Both the position numbers and the translations under genes were made by a program. This document shows positions 1-11,400 of a stretch of 23,780 nt of DNA, in pieces. Position 1 is the first letter of the stretch. The number at the start of each line of letters is the position of its first letter. The stretch comes from Apostichopus californicus (taxonomy: Eukaryota > Echinodermata > Holothuroidea > Aspidochirotida > Stichopodidae): the NCBI GenBank assembly GCA_020650975.1, contig JAIPMN010011591.1, forward strand, positions 1,083 to 24,862, given 5' to 3'. A model generated the notes under the pieces. That model searched no databases. It was not told where the DNA came from and saw only the letters and a list, made by a program, of their open reading frames with translations.

Positions 1-192
1 GGAGGAGGTGTGTGGAAGGGAAGACCCTGGAGGAGGTGTGGAAGGGAAGACCCTGGAAGAGGTGTGTGGAAGGGAAGACCCTGGAGGAGGTGTGTGGAAG
101 GGAAGACCCTGGAGGAGGTGTGGAAGGGAAGACCCTGGAAGAGGTGTGTGGAAGGGAAGACCCTGGAGGAGGTGTGTGGAAGGGAAGACCCC
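1..192. repeat. Minisatellite with 82-bp higher-order unit
   Basis: This is a tandem array of seven G/A-rich units built on GGAGGAGGTGTGTGGAAGGG followed by AAGACCCT. Units alternate 28, 26, 28 nt: the second lacks one TG and the third has GGAAGA in place of GGAGGA. The order A-B-C-A-B-C-A makes an 82-bp higher-order repeat, and 1–82 reads the same as 83–164. The array is cut by the window edge, so its full length is unknown. It is open in all three + frames only because the unit has no stop codons; there is no sign that it codes for protein. Confidence 0.93.
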
Positions 193-404
193 CTCTGTAT
201 GAGTCCTCTTCAATGATCTTAGGGTCATGACATCTCTGTTAAAATACTGAATCTGACCCTGGGGACTGTCTGCAGATACCTGGGACTCGCCCAGTAGTCA
301 TTGACAACTTATTTAGTGTAATTTTTTGTACATAACTCAACGATTCCAGAGCATGAATCATTCACTTTAGCTAATAGAAAACTGACATTTCTCTTCACTC
401 CCAG

Positions 405-1181
405 GACATGGACTAACAGATTCCCCAGCGGGACTGGCTGCTTACATTTTAGAGAAGTTTGGGACGAGGGCCAGCCTTCACTTTTCCGACAGCCTCGATG
501 ATTGTCTGCTGGAGAAGTTTGAGCTGGATGACTTGCTGAACGACGTGATGGTTTACTGGATCTCGGGATCCATAACGTCCAGTATGAGATTGTATAAAGA
601 AACATTTGGAAACTTTTACGAAATTACCAAGTACGATATGTGAGTATCCGTTATAAAAGTTCATCAATATATTAAGGTGACCATAGTTTTCATTTGAAAA
701 TCCGCCCTTTAGTGAGACTGCCGTTCATTTTTCGCCACTGGCAACTTCTGCACCTTTAAAGGTTTTTAGTCTGGAACTTTAGCCTGTGTGTTACGCCGCC
801 AAGCCTAGCAAAGGGAACGAGCATGGAAAAGTCACTTCCTCAGCTCAAATTTCCCCCGATCTACTGCGAGAGCCTATTCAAATGCCTGAGGCAGGTAAAC
901 TGTTATCAATTTGTTTTTTTCAAGCCTTCCACTTTTCTAATTTGTTTCTCTTTTAATCCCCCAGACTTCCGAATTCTGTGCCACTCGGCTATGCTTCCTT
1001 CCCTCTTGAGTTGCTGGGTACACCAGAGAAATGGTTATCGTACAAGTACAAAAATGTCCTTAGTTACACAGAGATGCCAGAGGGCGGCCATTTTGCTGCG
1101 TTGGAACAGCCCAAGCTTTTGGCAGAAGACCTCCGTCAGTTTACCAGGAAGGTCGAAGAATTTCTTAAAAAAGAAGATTAA
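405..1181 (+). CDS. EPHX1-like: Microsomal-type epoxide hydrolase, C-terminal two exons (5' partial)
   Basis: This alpha/beta-hydrolase enzyme opens epoxides to diols; family members are membrane-bound (ER) and act on xenobiotic or lipid epoxides. Two exons are visible: 405–639 (acceptor ...TCACTCCCAG, donor AT|GTGAGT) and 965–1181 (acceptor ...ATCCCCCAG, stop TAA 1179–1181). Their phases agree. The first exon encodes the lid region and following helix (HGLTDSPAGLAAYILEKF, then DDLLNDVMVYW, then SMRLYKE). The Tyr in RLYKE aligns with a lid tyrosine that polarises the epoxide (inference). The second exon carries the acid residue in GTPEKW and the catalytic base in GGHFAALE. The nucleophilic Asp and membrane anchor lie upstream of the window. 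The C-terminus EEFLKKED is the normal family length. It could equally be called a juvenile-hormone-epoxide-hydrolase-like paralogue; EPHX family membership is firm, orthology is not. Confidence 0.93.
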
Positions 1182-2568
1182 AATATAATTTTTGAAATTA
1201 ACCATTGATATGACCCATATTGAACAATTTTCAAAGGTTATAGCATGGTTGAAGTATCAAAGTAACAATCTTTTTTTTTAATGCTCCTTTTTTTTTGGGG
1301 GGGGAGGGGGGGAGAGGGGTCATTTAAGCTTTACTATTTTGCCTCCATCACAAGATGTTAATGATATTGGGAAGCTATTCAACCAAAGTAGACATCCACA
1401 ATGAAAGATGGCCACACAGACAAAGGTCTCAACCAGTTAGGTTTGTCTCACAGATCAGCACCATTCAGAAAATTCCACTTAATTCCAGTTAAGGCAAACT
1501 GAACATTGGACATATTTTGTTTTCTTTTACCATATCTTAAAACTTGTTGATTGGGGAAGGGGGCGGGGGGGGGGGTAGTGGTGCTCCATTTTGGACAGAT
1601 TTAGTATTCTATTGTATTCATTTTCATTTCTTTCGGAACTATAAAATAAATTTGACCGTATCATGAAGATTCACAAATTTAATAGGTTTCTCTGCAAGTA
1701 GTTAATTCAAAATTATGATGATAGTTTAAAACAAATCTTGTAACTTGCATTTGTACCAGATGATTCATTATCAGGCTGCACGAAAAAAAATCTTTTTGCG
1801 GGCTTATCCTGACTTACAGGGCTTATTTTGTATATCAAGAACAACTTTTCATCAAAAATATGTTCATAACTTGTAACTTTTTGTACATTCATAAGAAACC
1901 TGTCATTGCAACTGCCTACTTTCTGCAGTATCATAATTACATTCCGTTGGTTTTTATGTGATGTGAAAAATTATTATCAATTCCTCAGTGATAGCACAAT
2001 TTCTCATAAGAACTTGAGAGAAGTTTATCTTGAAAATGAATGATCTATGAATATGTATGACATGTATCAGAACGATGAAGCCAGATGTGTCAGAACCCAG
2101 AGATGGGAAATGTAATGGCTACATACCACCTAGTTTTAGAGGGCAGCACACCCTTATCTTTTCTGAAATATTAGATGTGAAAGTGACCTGGCAATGGTTT
2201 CTTGAGAATGAAATGTGTTCATTAACTAATTGCTAATTAATATTCATCTCTTGAAGATTTTTTTTGGTTTGACCGGTTAAGTTTTATTTGACAAACCGTT
2301 GGCATTAAATTGGCATTAAATTGGCAATAAAACAAAATCTACTTCATGTACCATTAGTGTAAGATTTTATGAGTTTATAGCTCAATTTTGTACTAATTAA
2401 TACTTATTTAGATCTTATGAAAAAGAAAACTGAAATTTTAAGGTATAAGAATGAAATATTTTCGAACTGTCATTAAAAAAGAAAATTGACAAATAGAGAT
2501 TTTTTTTATTTGATCAATTACCGTTTGTTGATGAAACAAATCTTTTTTTCACTGTTTGAATAACTTGC
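1182..2568 (+). other. 3' flank / UTR of the epoxide hydrolase gene
   Basis: This is AT-rich non-coding sequence after the stop codon. It includes a T-run followed by G-runs at about 1272–1318, another G-run near 1559–1576, and a short tandem of GGCATTAAATT near 2301–2328. I see no open frame resembling a known protein. How much of it is 3' UTR cannot be told from sequence alone. Confidence 0.5.
1645..1650 (+). terminator. Candidate polyadenylation signal AATAAA (epoxide hydrolase)
   Basis: This is the first canonical AATAAA on the + strand after the epoxide hydrolase stop at 1181, about 465 bp downstream. A second AATAAA lies at 2326–2331. Either could end the transcript; the choice rests only on the hexamer. 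Confidence 0.35.
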
Positions 2569-2868
2569 ATGAGGTCCTCTTACAGAGAGACTAGTTGTAA
2601 CGGATCCTATGACTTTCCTACCCAAAGCGTTGAGGACAGTGAACAGAGCATCGCATGGGGAGCCCATGCCAATGCCCCCTCCCCCTCCCCCATTAGTGGG
2701 ATAACGTTACGATGCGAACAGCGTACCTCTGCAGTAGACTTGCTCTACAAGCATAACATCTCGAGTACCGGAGTGCAGGTCAAATTCCCGTTAAGTGTGA
2801 GTATGAGTGATTATGAGTACAAGGCCGGTGTAAAGAACACAAGTACGATATCTGAACACATAAATTGA
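2569..2868 (+). other. Unrecognised open frame, probably non-coding
   Basis: An ATG-initiated frame of 99 codons ends just before a T/A-rich stretch. The translation is Ser/Thr-rich with no hydrophobic segment or motif I recognise. The DNA is more GC-rich than its flanks and contains a C-rich run near 2674–2692. It lies between the 3' end of the epoxide hydrolase gene and a duplicated intergenic region. It may be a fossil exon or repeat fragment; no function is offered. Confidence 0.15.
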
Positions 2869-2908
2869 CTTCCAGGAGGGTATTGGTCTAGATAACATTG
2901 CACGGAGA

Positions 2909-3275
2909 GTAGTAAATTTACAAACTGTCTATCCCTCCTTCATCATCTGTCAATTGTCTTCACAGAAATGATCTAATATAGCTACAACAACATTGTGCTA
3001 TGACATTGCTAAAAGTAAGGGGTTAAAGTCAAGGGAATAGAGAGAGGGTGATGGGGGGGTGGGGGTTGGGTAGGGAGAGGAGAAGAATAGGAGTAAACTT
3101 ACAAACTCCTTAGAAAGTCTGTTTCTTCAAACTGTCCCTTCATCATCTGCCATTTGTCTTCACAGAAACTGATCTACCACTTCACAGAAAATGATCTACA
3201 ACATTGTGCTATAAAATTGCCTAAAATTAAGGGGAGCAGAGAGAAAGAAATGGTTGGGGAGGGGGGAGGGGTTAC
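2909..3275. repeat. Diverged tandem duplication (~180-bp unit)
   Basis: About 2909–3075 and 3089–3275 are related. Both run through TAAAYTTACAAACT, a stretch with CTTCATCATCTG and TTGTCTTCACAGAAA, then ACAACATTGTGCTAT, then AAGGGG and a purine-rich G-run. The second copy has inserted short internal duplications (TTCACAGAAA appears twice). Nothing in either copy looks coding. Confidence 0.7.
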
Positions 3276-3674
3276 AGTGTAATTTGAACCAAAAATATAG
3301 CTTTACATTGTAAAGATCTCTTTTTTTTTTTCATTCATTGATAAAATTTTAAATACCTCACAATTAGTAAGTTGCAAAAGATTATTCCTCATGAATACAA
3401 CAATAAACATAGAAACAACAATAAAATTACACGACCACAATTAACTTGTTTATTTCACCTGAGATCTTTCCATTTGGCAATTACATTATTTCAATTTTTT
3501 CAACAAGTACAGTATTGTTGGGCTCAAATTTATGCTCAAAATAAGTATTAAAAAAATGAAAAAGCTGCAACATAAAGTAAGAACTACATGCCATTTCTAA
3601 ACAACATTGTAATTGTAAGACAGGGCCGATATAATCCTCTCCTCCCCTCCCCCAAATAAAGCTAAAGATTGATT

Positions 3675-4553
3675 GAAAATGGAAGGCAATTGAATGTGGG
3701 TTTACAAAGATATATACACAGATTAATCTTAAATTTGTGACACAGATTGAAGGCTAGAATCCTCAAGCCTACAGTGAGCCAGCGATATGGATCAGTATAT
3801 AGCCAGTAAGGGAAAAACTGTCGATCAGTGTCTTTCGTGGGCCATTCAAAATCTTTGGCAGGGCCAGACCTTGTTAACAATTTGAGTCATTTACGATGTC
3901 CCAGGAGCCGAAAGCTCACTACTCGGCGTTATCAAACCTGCATCAGAATCATATTGTACTATTAATTAATTAATTAATTAATATGAATGTTACTTCACAA
4001 CTTTTGCAGTTGGCCTCAGAGGCTTGTCTGGGAGAAGGGAAACTTCTTTTGGAACTTCCCAAATTTCAAACACTTTGATACACTGTCAACATTGTGTTAA
4101 AAGCAGCCAACTCCACCCACCCCCCCTAAAGGTATCTACAGCCCTTTTCAGCCCATAACCAAGCATTCTGGTGCAACTTATATTGCCGTTCCTATGTCAG
4201 AGAGAGATTCTTTTGTGAAGAATGCTAAAATTATGATCACAAATTCTTGTTGTAAAACTAAGAAAGAGAACATAGTGTACCTAAATATGCAGATATATAT
4301 AAATCTTGATAATATTTAGTAGAATAGGAAAAAGAGTCCTTCCCAGATATATGTAATGCTAAGGTTATATGCTACAGCTTTCATAACATGAATAATGGGA
4401 AGATAAAAATAAAGCTATAATTTTAATTATAAATGGAAGGAAACTGAAAGTAGGTTGGCAAAGATATTTAAGTAATTTGATGTCCATCTTTCACGATATG
4501 TTCAAAATATACACAGATTATTCTTAATTTTGTGACAATGTTACTGAAGGGTA
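3675..4553. repeat. Old dispersed duplication, two related ends
   Basis: About 3675–3753 and 4430–4553 share AAATGGAAGG, then CAAAGATAT, then ATACACAGATTA followed by CTTAA and TTTGTGACA. The second copy has about 45 extra bases in the middle. The two are separated by about 750 bp of unrelated AT-rich sequence. The second copy runs straight into the 427-bp tandem duplication that follows, so this region has been duplicated at least twice. Confidence 0.55.
3961..3982. repeat. (ATTA)n microsatellite
   Basis: About five and a half copies of ATTA lie in non-coding sequence. The surroundings (3300–4430) are otherwise AT-rich intergenic DNA with no gene that I can see. Confidence 0.85.
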
Positions 4554-5384
4554 TACAAGCTAACATTGATTTTTTGGTCAAAAGCAATCTACGGTTTTCC
4601 CCATCTGAAGCAACTCCAATAGATTCCAAATTTGAGTTAAAATGTTGAATTGGGAGACACCCAACGTGAAAGTTCCATAAACCCACATTGGCGGTCACTT
4701 AAGTGTCGCAAATAAAAAACCGCCTGATTATTTTTATTATTAAACTATATCAGGCAAAATGTGCTTAAGGAAGCATGAAAAAATTTCAACACTTTCCCAT
4801 ATTGAAAAAAAAATGATAATCAGATTTTTCAAACTGCAAAACCATTTTCCTTCAAGCTTTCTGGGTGATCACTCATTCGAACATCCATGATTAAAAAAAT
4901 ATAATGAAGATGAATGGTATTATACTAGAAATGCCTTTGGAACCCTGATTTTTTTTTTTTGACAATGTTACTGAAGGGTATACAAGCTAACATTGATTTT
5001 TTGGTCCAGAGCAAACTACAGTTTCCCCCCATCTGAAGTGACTCCAAAAGATTCCAAATTTGAGTTAAAATGTTGAATTGGGAGACACCCAACGTGAAAG
5101 TTCCATAAACCCACATTGGCGGTCACTTAAGTGTCACAAATAAAAACCGCCTGATTATTATTATTATTAAACTATATCATGAAAATATGCTTAAAAAAGC
5201 ATGAACAATTTTTTCCAACACTTTCCTAACATATAACAAAAAAAAAAAAATGAGAATCAGATTTTTCAAAATGAAAAACCATTTTCCTTCAAGCTGCTTA
5301 GGTGATTACCCATTAGAACATCCATGATTAAAAAATATAATGAAGAAGAATGGTTTTATAATTCTGCCTTTGGAACCCTGATTT
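4534..5384. repeat. 427-bp tandem duplication beside the SNX19 3' end
   Basis: Copy 1 is 4534–4960 and copy 2 is 4961–about 5384. Both start GACAATGTTACTGAAGGG and end near GCCTTTGGAACCCTGATTT; copy 1 ends in a T-run. They differ by scattered substitutions and small indels. Each carries GGCGGT...ACCGCC arms around the palindrome CACTTAAGTG, a possible small hairpin. Copy 1 also has GCCTGAT...ATCAGGC arms (about 4720–4755), but copy 2 has lost the second arm. Copy 2 abuts the SNX19 terminal exon, ending about 55 bp from its stop codon, so the pair lies in or just past its 3' UTR. Confidence 0.9.
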
Positions 5385-5387
5385 ATT
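5382..5387 (-). terminator. Candidate polyadenylation signal for SNX19
   Basis: TTTATT on the + strand reads AATAAA on the − strand, about 52 nt after the SNX19 stop codon (5439–5441). It lies at the edge of the 427-bp duplicated block, so use of this signal would give a very short 3' UTR. A longer UTR running into the duplicated block cannot be excluded. Confidence 0.35.
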
Positions 5388-5438
5388 GTTGCTTCACTCC
5401 TTTTCCTCTCTCTGAGGTATCTATTTTGGAAAAAGTCC

Positions 5439-8400
5439 TCAAAAGGCCAAAGTTTCCTTGGCTTTCTCTTGCTGAACCTCTGGCAATGCTTGCTCCAAGA
5501 CGAGATCAATGAAGGTGTAGATGAGATGCCTGGGAATGATAAAGAATGAGAGTAGGTCAATTTGAAAATCAAAAATAAATACAGCTGCATTTTCAAGATA
5601 TGTCTAATACTCACTGATGGTCATACAAGGAAACAGGTGACATTTTGCAACTTTTAATGAACAAAAGTATTCCATTCCGGCCCTTTCTCCTTCTACCTAG
5701 ACTGTAAACCTTGCGCAACATTCCAAAAAACCTCCTCCTCATGCTAGCTGTGCTTACCCCTTCTGCCTCCCCACCCCCACCCCACCTTTCAATCCTTGTT
5801 TAATAAGTAAGATTATAACAGTCACAGTTTCCATTATACATTAGCACTTACTTATTTAACTGTTGATTCTGAACTGACTCAAGCAGTTGACTGATGGCAC
5901 CAGTCATGTTCTTCTTGCCAATGATGAAGTTTAGTATATCTGTAGAAAGGTCAAAACACAAAAGTTTGCTTTTCTTTTTCTTCAACTTTTTTTACTAAAG
6001 TAGACTTAAAATCAATATGAGTTTTCACCGTGCGTAGAGCTAACATTCGCCTTCAAACCAAACACTTAAGTCAGATGGAAACTACGCTCACCTGGGTAAG
6101 CATTGAGAACAATGCCTTCAGCTTTCTTGTATAATTCCTGCTTCTCTTCAGAAGTCAAAATTCCTTCAACAGAATTGAAGAGGTTTCCTTCGGGCCAAAC
6201 AGCTTCTCGGATCAAAGCTAGATACACGGTCCACGACCTTGGTGACAGAAATGTTTGGACCTCTCGTCTCACAAATCTGTTAACATAGGAAAACACAAAC
6301 TTGAGACAAGAGAAAGATCAACTCGGAAACAGAGTGGGTAAAGGTATCTCACCAACTGTGATGGGTCGCACACTGACAACCAAAACCAGCCAAAGTAGAC
6401 AAACCATATTATACTTCCAGAAAACAATCACGATTAAGGTAGCATTTCTTTACCTGTGCAAAGCTATAATAATAATAATATTTAGTCTTATATAGCACAG
6501 AATCCAACCTAAAGGTTGCTCAAGCACTATAGGCATGAACAAGAGATTTAAGAGCAAAGCAATCATTCCCAGAGCAAATTCTTTTGCATTTTGATGAATA
6601 TTTATGCTAATGTTAATTTGGTCATTAGAATATTAATGAGTACAATTGGCCAAGTCAAAACTGACCACATGAATATTTATGAGTGGAAATCTTTTGACTT
6701 TCTGTACATGTTGTAGCCTATATGCTTGGTCAGTGCTACAAGAGAAGCACATGGTTGTTCATCCTGCTGTTGGAAGGATGCCACTGTAGGCTAACAAGAA
6801 GTCTTTATCATTTTATTGCAATGGCGCAAGTTAAATATTTCTTTCTACTAATAAGTTGTAACTTTTCAAAATTACACAAGCATATAAGTTTTAGTACTGT
6901 AGTATAGTCATATTAAGTTACATGCTAGTGGGCCTTCATGCAGGGCATTCTGATCTAAACATAGGCTTTAAACCTCTCAAAATGTTAGGGAGCACAGTGT
7001 ATTTTATTTTCCAGCGAGGATTCAATTACTAAATGGCTATTTTATAATGACAACATTTAGTGGAATTGGCCCATTCAGTCTCCTGCTTTGAGGCGAAGTT
7101 CTGCTTAGTAGTGTTTGCTCCATAAAGAGCTAACTCTTTGAGGCAGGAGTTTGTGTCAGCCAGGCCAAAGTAGTGTGAATTGTGTCAGCACTGCTGTACC
7201 AGGATTTGAGATCATGGTAAGTCTTACTCTACACATCCATAGCTGGTAAAGGGGGTGCAAATACTGTGCTAAGTTACTATGAGGTGAAATATTTAACAGG
7301 AAAAAAGCTTTTTGCTCAAACTTAAAAACTCCCCAAGGACTTTAACAGTAAATAATTAAAAAAAAAAATTGTGAACCCACATATCCCCTCACCCAACCTT
7401 CTCCTTCTGCAATGATCACTTATACATATATACTATAACTTCATCTAGCCTGCAGTACAATTCATGTCTTATGTACTTTACATGTACACTGAAATTTGGA
7501 TTTGCTTCTAAGAAGCAGAGGAAACAAGGCCCAAAAAATATATAAGCAGTTTCCACTTAAACCTCCAAAATACTGTCACAAATACTCACTTTTCAATGAA
7601 ATCCCCTGTTAAATTTCTCAACAAGTGTTGGACATTTTCTTCAAATATCCAGTGAGCCTGGTCTCTTTGAAGTATGCCAACAATATCCATGATTTTGGAA
7701 AACAATTCAAGACTAGAGGTGTTCATTATCGCTACTCGTCGCTCCCCCGTTCTACCGTGTGGATTATTTTTTCCCATTGGCACCTTGTCTTTCAGAATTC
7801 TTCTTATAACATCACTCTGAACCAGATCTGAAGTATCCTGCATGGCCTCCACTGCTAGTTCTAATCCAGTTAAGGCCTCTCGAATCATAGATGGCATGCG
7901 ATCCAACAGGTTCAACTACAGACAGCCAAAGGAAAGTATGAACAAGAAATCAAACGAAGAGAAACTTAAATTGGTCTTGCTTTTTGTTTCGAACATTCAC
8001 ATCAAACATTATTAGTTGATGTTATTGACTTTGTGTTCTTAAGACTCTTCAAAATTATTGCCCAAGAAACTCAAAATCTTGTGGCGTGTAATATCAGTGC
8101 TCAGTGGCAATGAGTGGCTCTTTCACCACAGACCTCCAACCAGCATCAGAAAAATTCAGATGTGTTCATCTAAATATCTCGTTAGTCAGAATCAGTGGCG
8201 GAGCGTCCATACAGTCATAGGGGGCTGATGCCCCCTATGACGGACTCAAATGGACTGCTGGCGCCCTTTTATAGCTTTTTACCACTTTGACTTATTCGCG
8301 ATTATTGACTTTTTTATTGCGCTCTCATCTACCTATTGACATTTGTCACATTTTGTTGGTGTAATTTTCTGACAAGATGGCGATGACACCTACTTATTCT

Positions 8401-11400
8401 TCGTTTATCTGCAAATTAGCAAGGCCCGGAAAGGGTCATTTCCGGCAATCTAGGGAGTATCTTTACTCAAAAATTTCTGTACGCTCCGCGCCAACCGGTG
8501 GCGCTCTGCTTAGATAGTGTCGAAAGCGCCCCTACAGACCACTCTCGCCCCCCCTGACCAATACCCCTAGCTCCGCCACTGGTCAGAATCCGTTTACCTC
8601 TGATCCTTCTGGTGCCATGGAACAGACCCTGTAGACCTGCAGAGAGATTGCCTCCTCATCCTCCTCCATTCCAGCAGAGGTTGACTGGACAGTCACCTTT
8701 GACCTGTCTTCCTTTTGGTCCAGCTTGGACGAAGGGAACGGAGCGAGATTTTTGAGTCCTTGCTTCATTCCGGAGAAACTGTTGCGAAGAAGCTGCAAGA
8801 AACAAAGATCGAAGGAAATAAATGTGTGGGTTAACAGCCAATCAGAGCCAGGCTGACAGGCTACCATAATGTAATCCACTAGAGGTACTTAGAGATAGTC
8901 ACAAAATATGTGATAAGGTTAACAATTCATCAACAGCCATACAATGAGGTGTGTTTGGAGAAACCTCTCTGTTGTAGGTTCTTATTAAGGTGAATCAGTA
9001 CATAAACTTTGTAAATTGGGTTCGCATTTTTAGTCTGGTTTGGATGACTTCATCATGTTATCACCATCCTCTGTGAAGTTTTTACATCGTTTGTCTCTTC
9101 AAACTGGTTGACAGACTTGGTCCGTGATTAAATGAACTTGTCCTTTGCAGAACAAAATAAGGTGTTAATTGCATGGGTTGAGGTTGTCAACATTTTTGAC
9201 TATCAAAATTATCAATTATCAAAACTATCAATTTGACATCAAAATTAATTCCATCTGCCTAATATCAATGATAATACCATCTTTTGACATGTATTGCTAT
9301 CCATAATGAATATTCTTTTATATGCACATTTAACTTATTTGAACCCTCTTAAATTTAGTTTGCGTTAATCAAAAACTGCTCCATAAGAAAATTTTATTTA
9401 AAAAACTGTTACCATGTCAAAGTTTGGTGCAAGAAACGAACTTGAATTTCTAACAAAGGCGATACTGGCATCACCATTTAATGCCAGAAACTCTGCCATT
9501 TCTTGTGAAATTTGTATCTCTGGATTATCTACAAGTTGCTGGGAAAGAGACAAGGATAGTTAACATAAAATAAGTGAACATAATTTAACATAAGTAAACA
9601 TAACATGATATAAGTAAACATTATATAAGTAAATATAACATAATATAAGTAACCATAACATAAGTAAACATTTATACAAAAATAAAGAACATATGTAAAC
9701 ATAACATATAAGTAAACATAACATAAGTAAACATAACATGATATAAGTAAACATTATATAAGTAAACATAGCATAATATTAGTAACCATAACATAAGTAA
9801 ACATAACATAAATAAAGAACATATGTAAACATAACATAAGTAAGCTTAGCATACCATTACAATATATAAATAATCAGAAGAAGATGCCCAAATGTCGAGG
9901 GGAATGGAGGCTTGGAATAAGTCAACATAACATAACATAAGTAAACAACATAACATAAGTAAACATATATAAACAACATAAGTAAACATAACATAAGTAA
10001 AGATAGAATACCATAACATAATATTACTTTCCACATAGCTTTGAAGGATATTCATATATCAGGTGGTGGGGGGGGTGGGGTAAAGGAGAGATAGGGGGAA
10101 CATACAAATTTCTTTTAACCCTTACTTTCAAATATCTTTCGAGTGTGACTCGCCGCTGTTCAACTCCCGCTGTATCTTTCCTCATGATGGGAAAAGCAAA
10201 CCTCTTTGGAGCATCCTTAACACCTTTTAGGGAAGAGGGAAATCGAAACACCGCAACTGATGAAACTTTAGGACAATGGACCTTTTTTTGTTTTTAATAC
10301 TACATTAATGACACTTGCTAGCAAATACTACTGGACATAGGAAAACATTGCTCCTCAGTACTAAAGGATGTAACCTTATTGCATATTAACACAATTATAG
10401 TAAACTAAATCTAAGACAAAAACCAAAAAGGCAGGATGAAATAAGATCAGTTAATATGTGAAAAGTAGATTGTCAATTGTATTTTGTACGATTATTCTTC
10501 TACTGACATTTACATAGAAGAACTGAAGCTTGTAGACTATTAAAATTGAACTGATAGGAAATTTGTTTCACACAAATATTTATAAGAGCTTAATAAATAG
10601 ATACAGAGAGAGTTTCTACTTAAAGTGTCAGGGAAGTTTTGACCTGAATTACATATACTTGTTTAAAAAAGGACACAGTGTTGTGTCAAACATTAATTAA
10701 GTTACCTAATTCTATGATCATGTCCTATAACCATCCTCAAATTAAAAAGACTTAAAAAAAACAGATCCTTTGCAAAATGGCTTCTGGCACCAGCATTCCT
10801 GAAGCCACTGTATTTTAGTAGCCAACAAAACTGCTTCCTGAAAATCTGAAACTCACCTTTGAGGAATTTCTTAAAGTCTGCATGCTGCTCTAATTTCCAA
10901 TGAAGAGTTACAAACTCGCGGTATCTTCGTTTGGCTTGAAGAGGGATGAGAGATGGACCAACTTCATCTTCATTTCTGGATGCCAGGATATTAAACTAGA
11001 TTGAGAAAAAAAAGGGGAATTGAAAAACAAGATAACTTAACATTAAGGACAAAAATATTTGTTACGGAATGATTGCTATTGCTTTTTTAATTCTTTGTAT
11101 ATTCCCTGTATTCTTCTCCTTTTTGAAGGTTAACATCAATTACTTTTCACCCACCCCCCACATCCCAGCCCCACCCCTCTACAAAATGTGAACATATAAA
11201 ATAATTTTTATGAGATACAACATTTGCAAAAAAAGCCACACATGACAACTGCTATACCTGGAAACCTTTGTGAAGCAATTTTGTGTTTTGAATTTTGCTT
11301 TCAATCAATTTTCTTTCTTCGTCAAATTATTCACACATCTCCATCTCACATGTACAGTAGGAGAAACTTAACTTTCTTTAGATCTTTCAACTAAAAGTAC

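Noticed and set aside
8..230. Three overlapping open frames of 64–72 codons in the left minisatellite
   Set aside because: They exist in all frames because the repeat unit lacks stop codons; the translations are simple repeats.
823..1188. 121-codon + frame across the last epoxide hydrolase intron and exon
   Set aside because: It reads the terminal exon in the wrong frame and runs through the intron; the correct frame joins 639 to 965 and gives conserved GTPEKW and GGHF motifs.
9560..10055. − strand frames rich in Tyr, Leu, Met and Cys, resembling membrane proteins
   Set aside because: They are products of the AACATAAGTA-type tandem repeat in an SNX19 intron.
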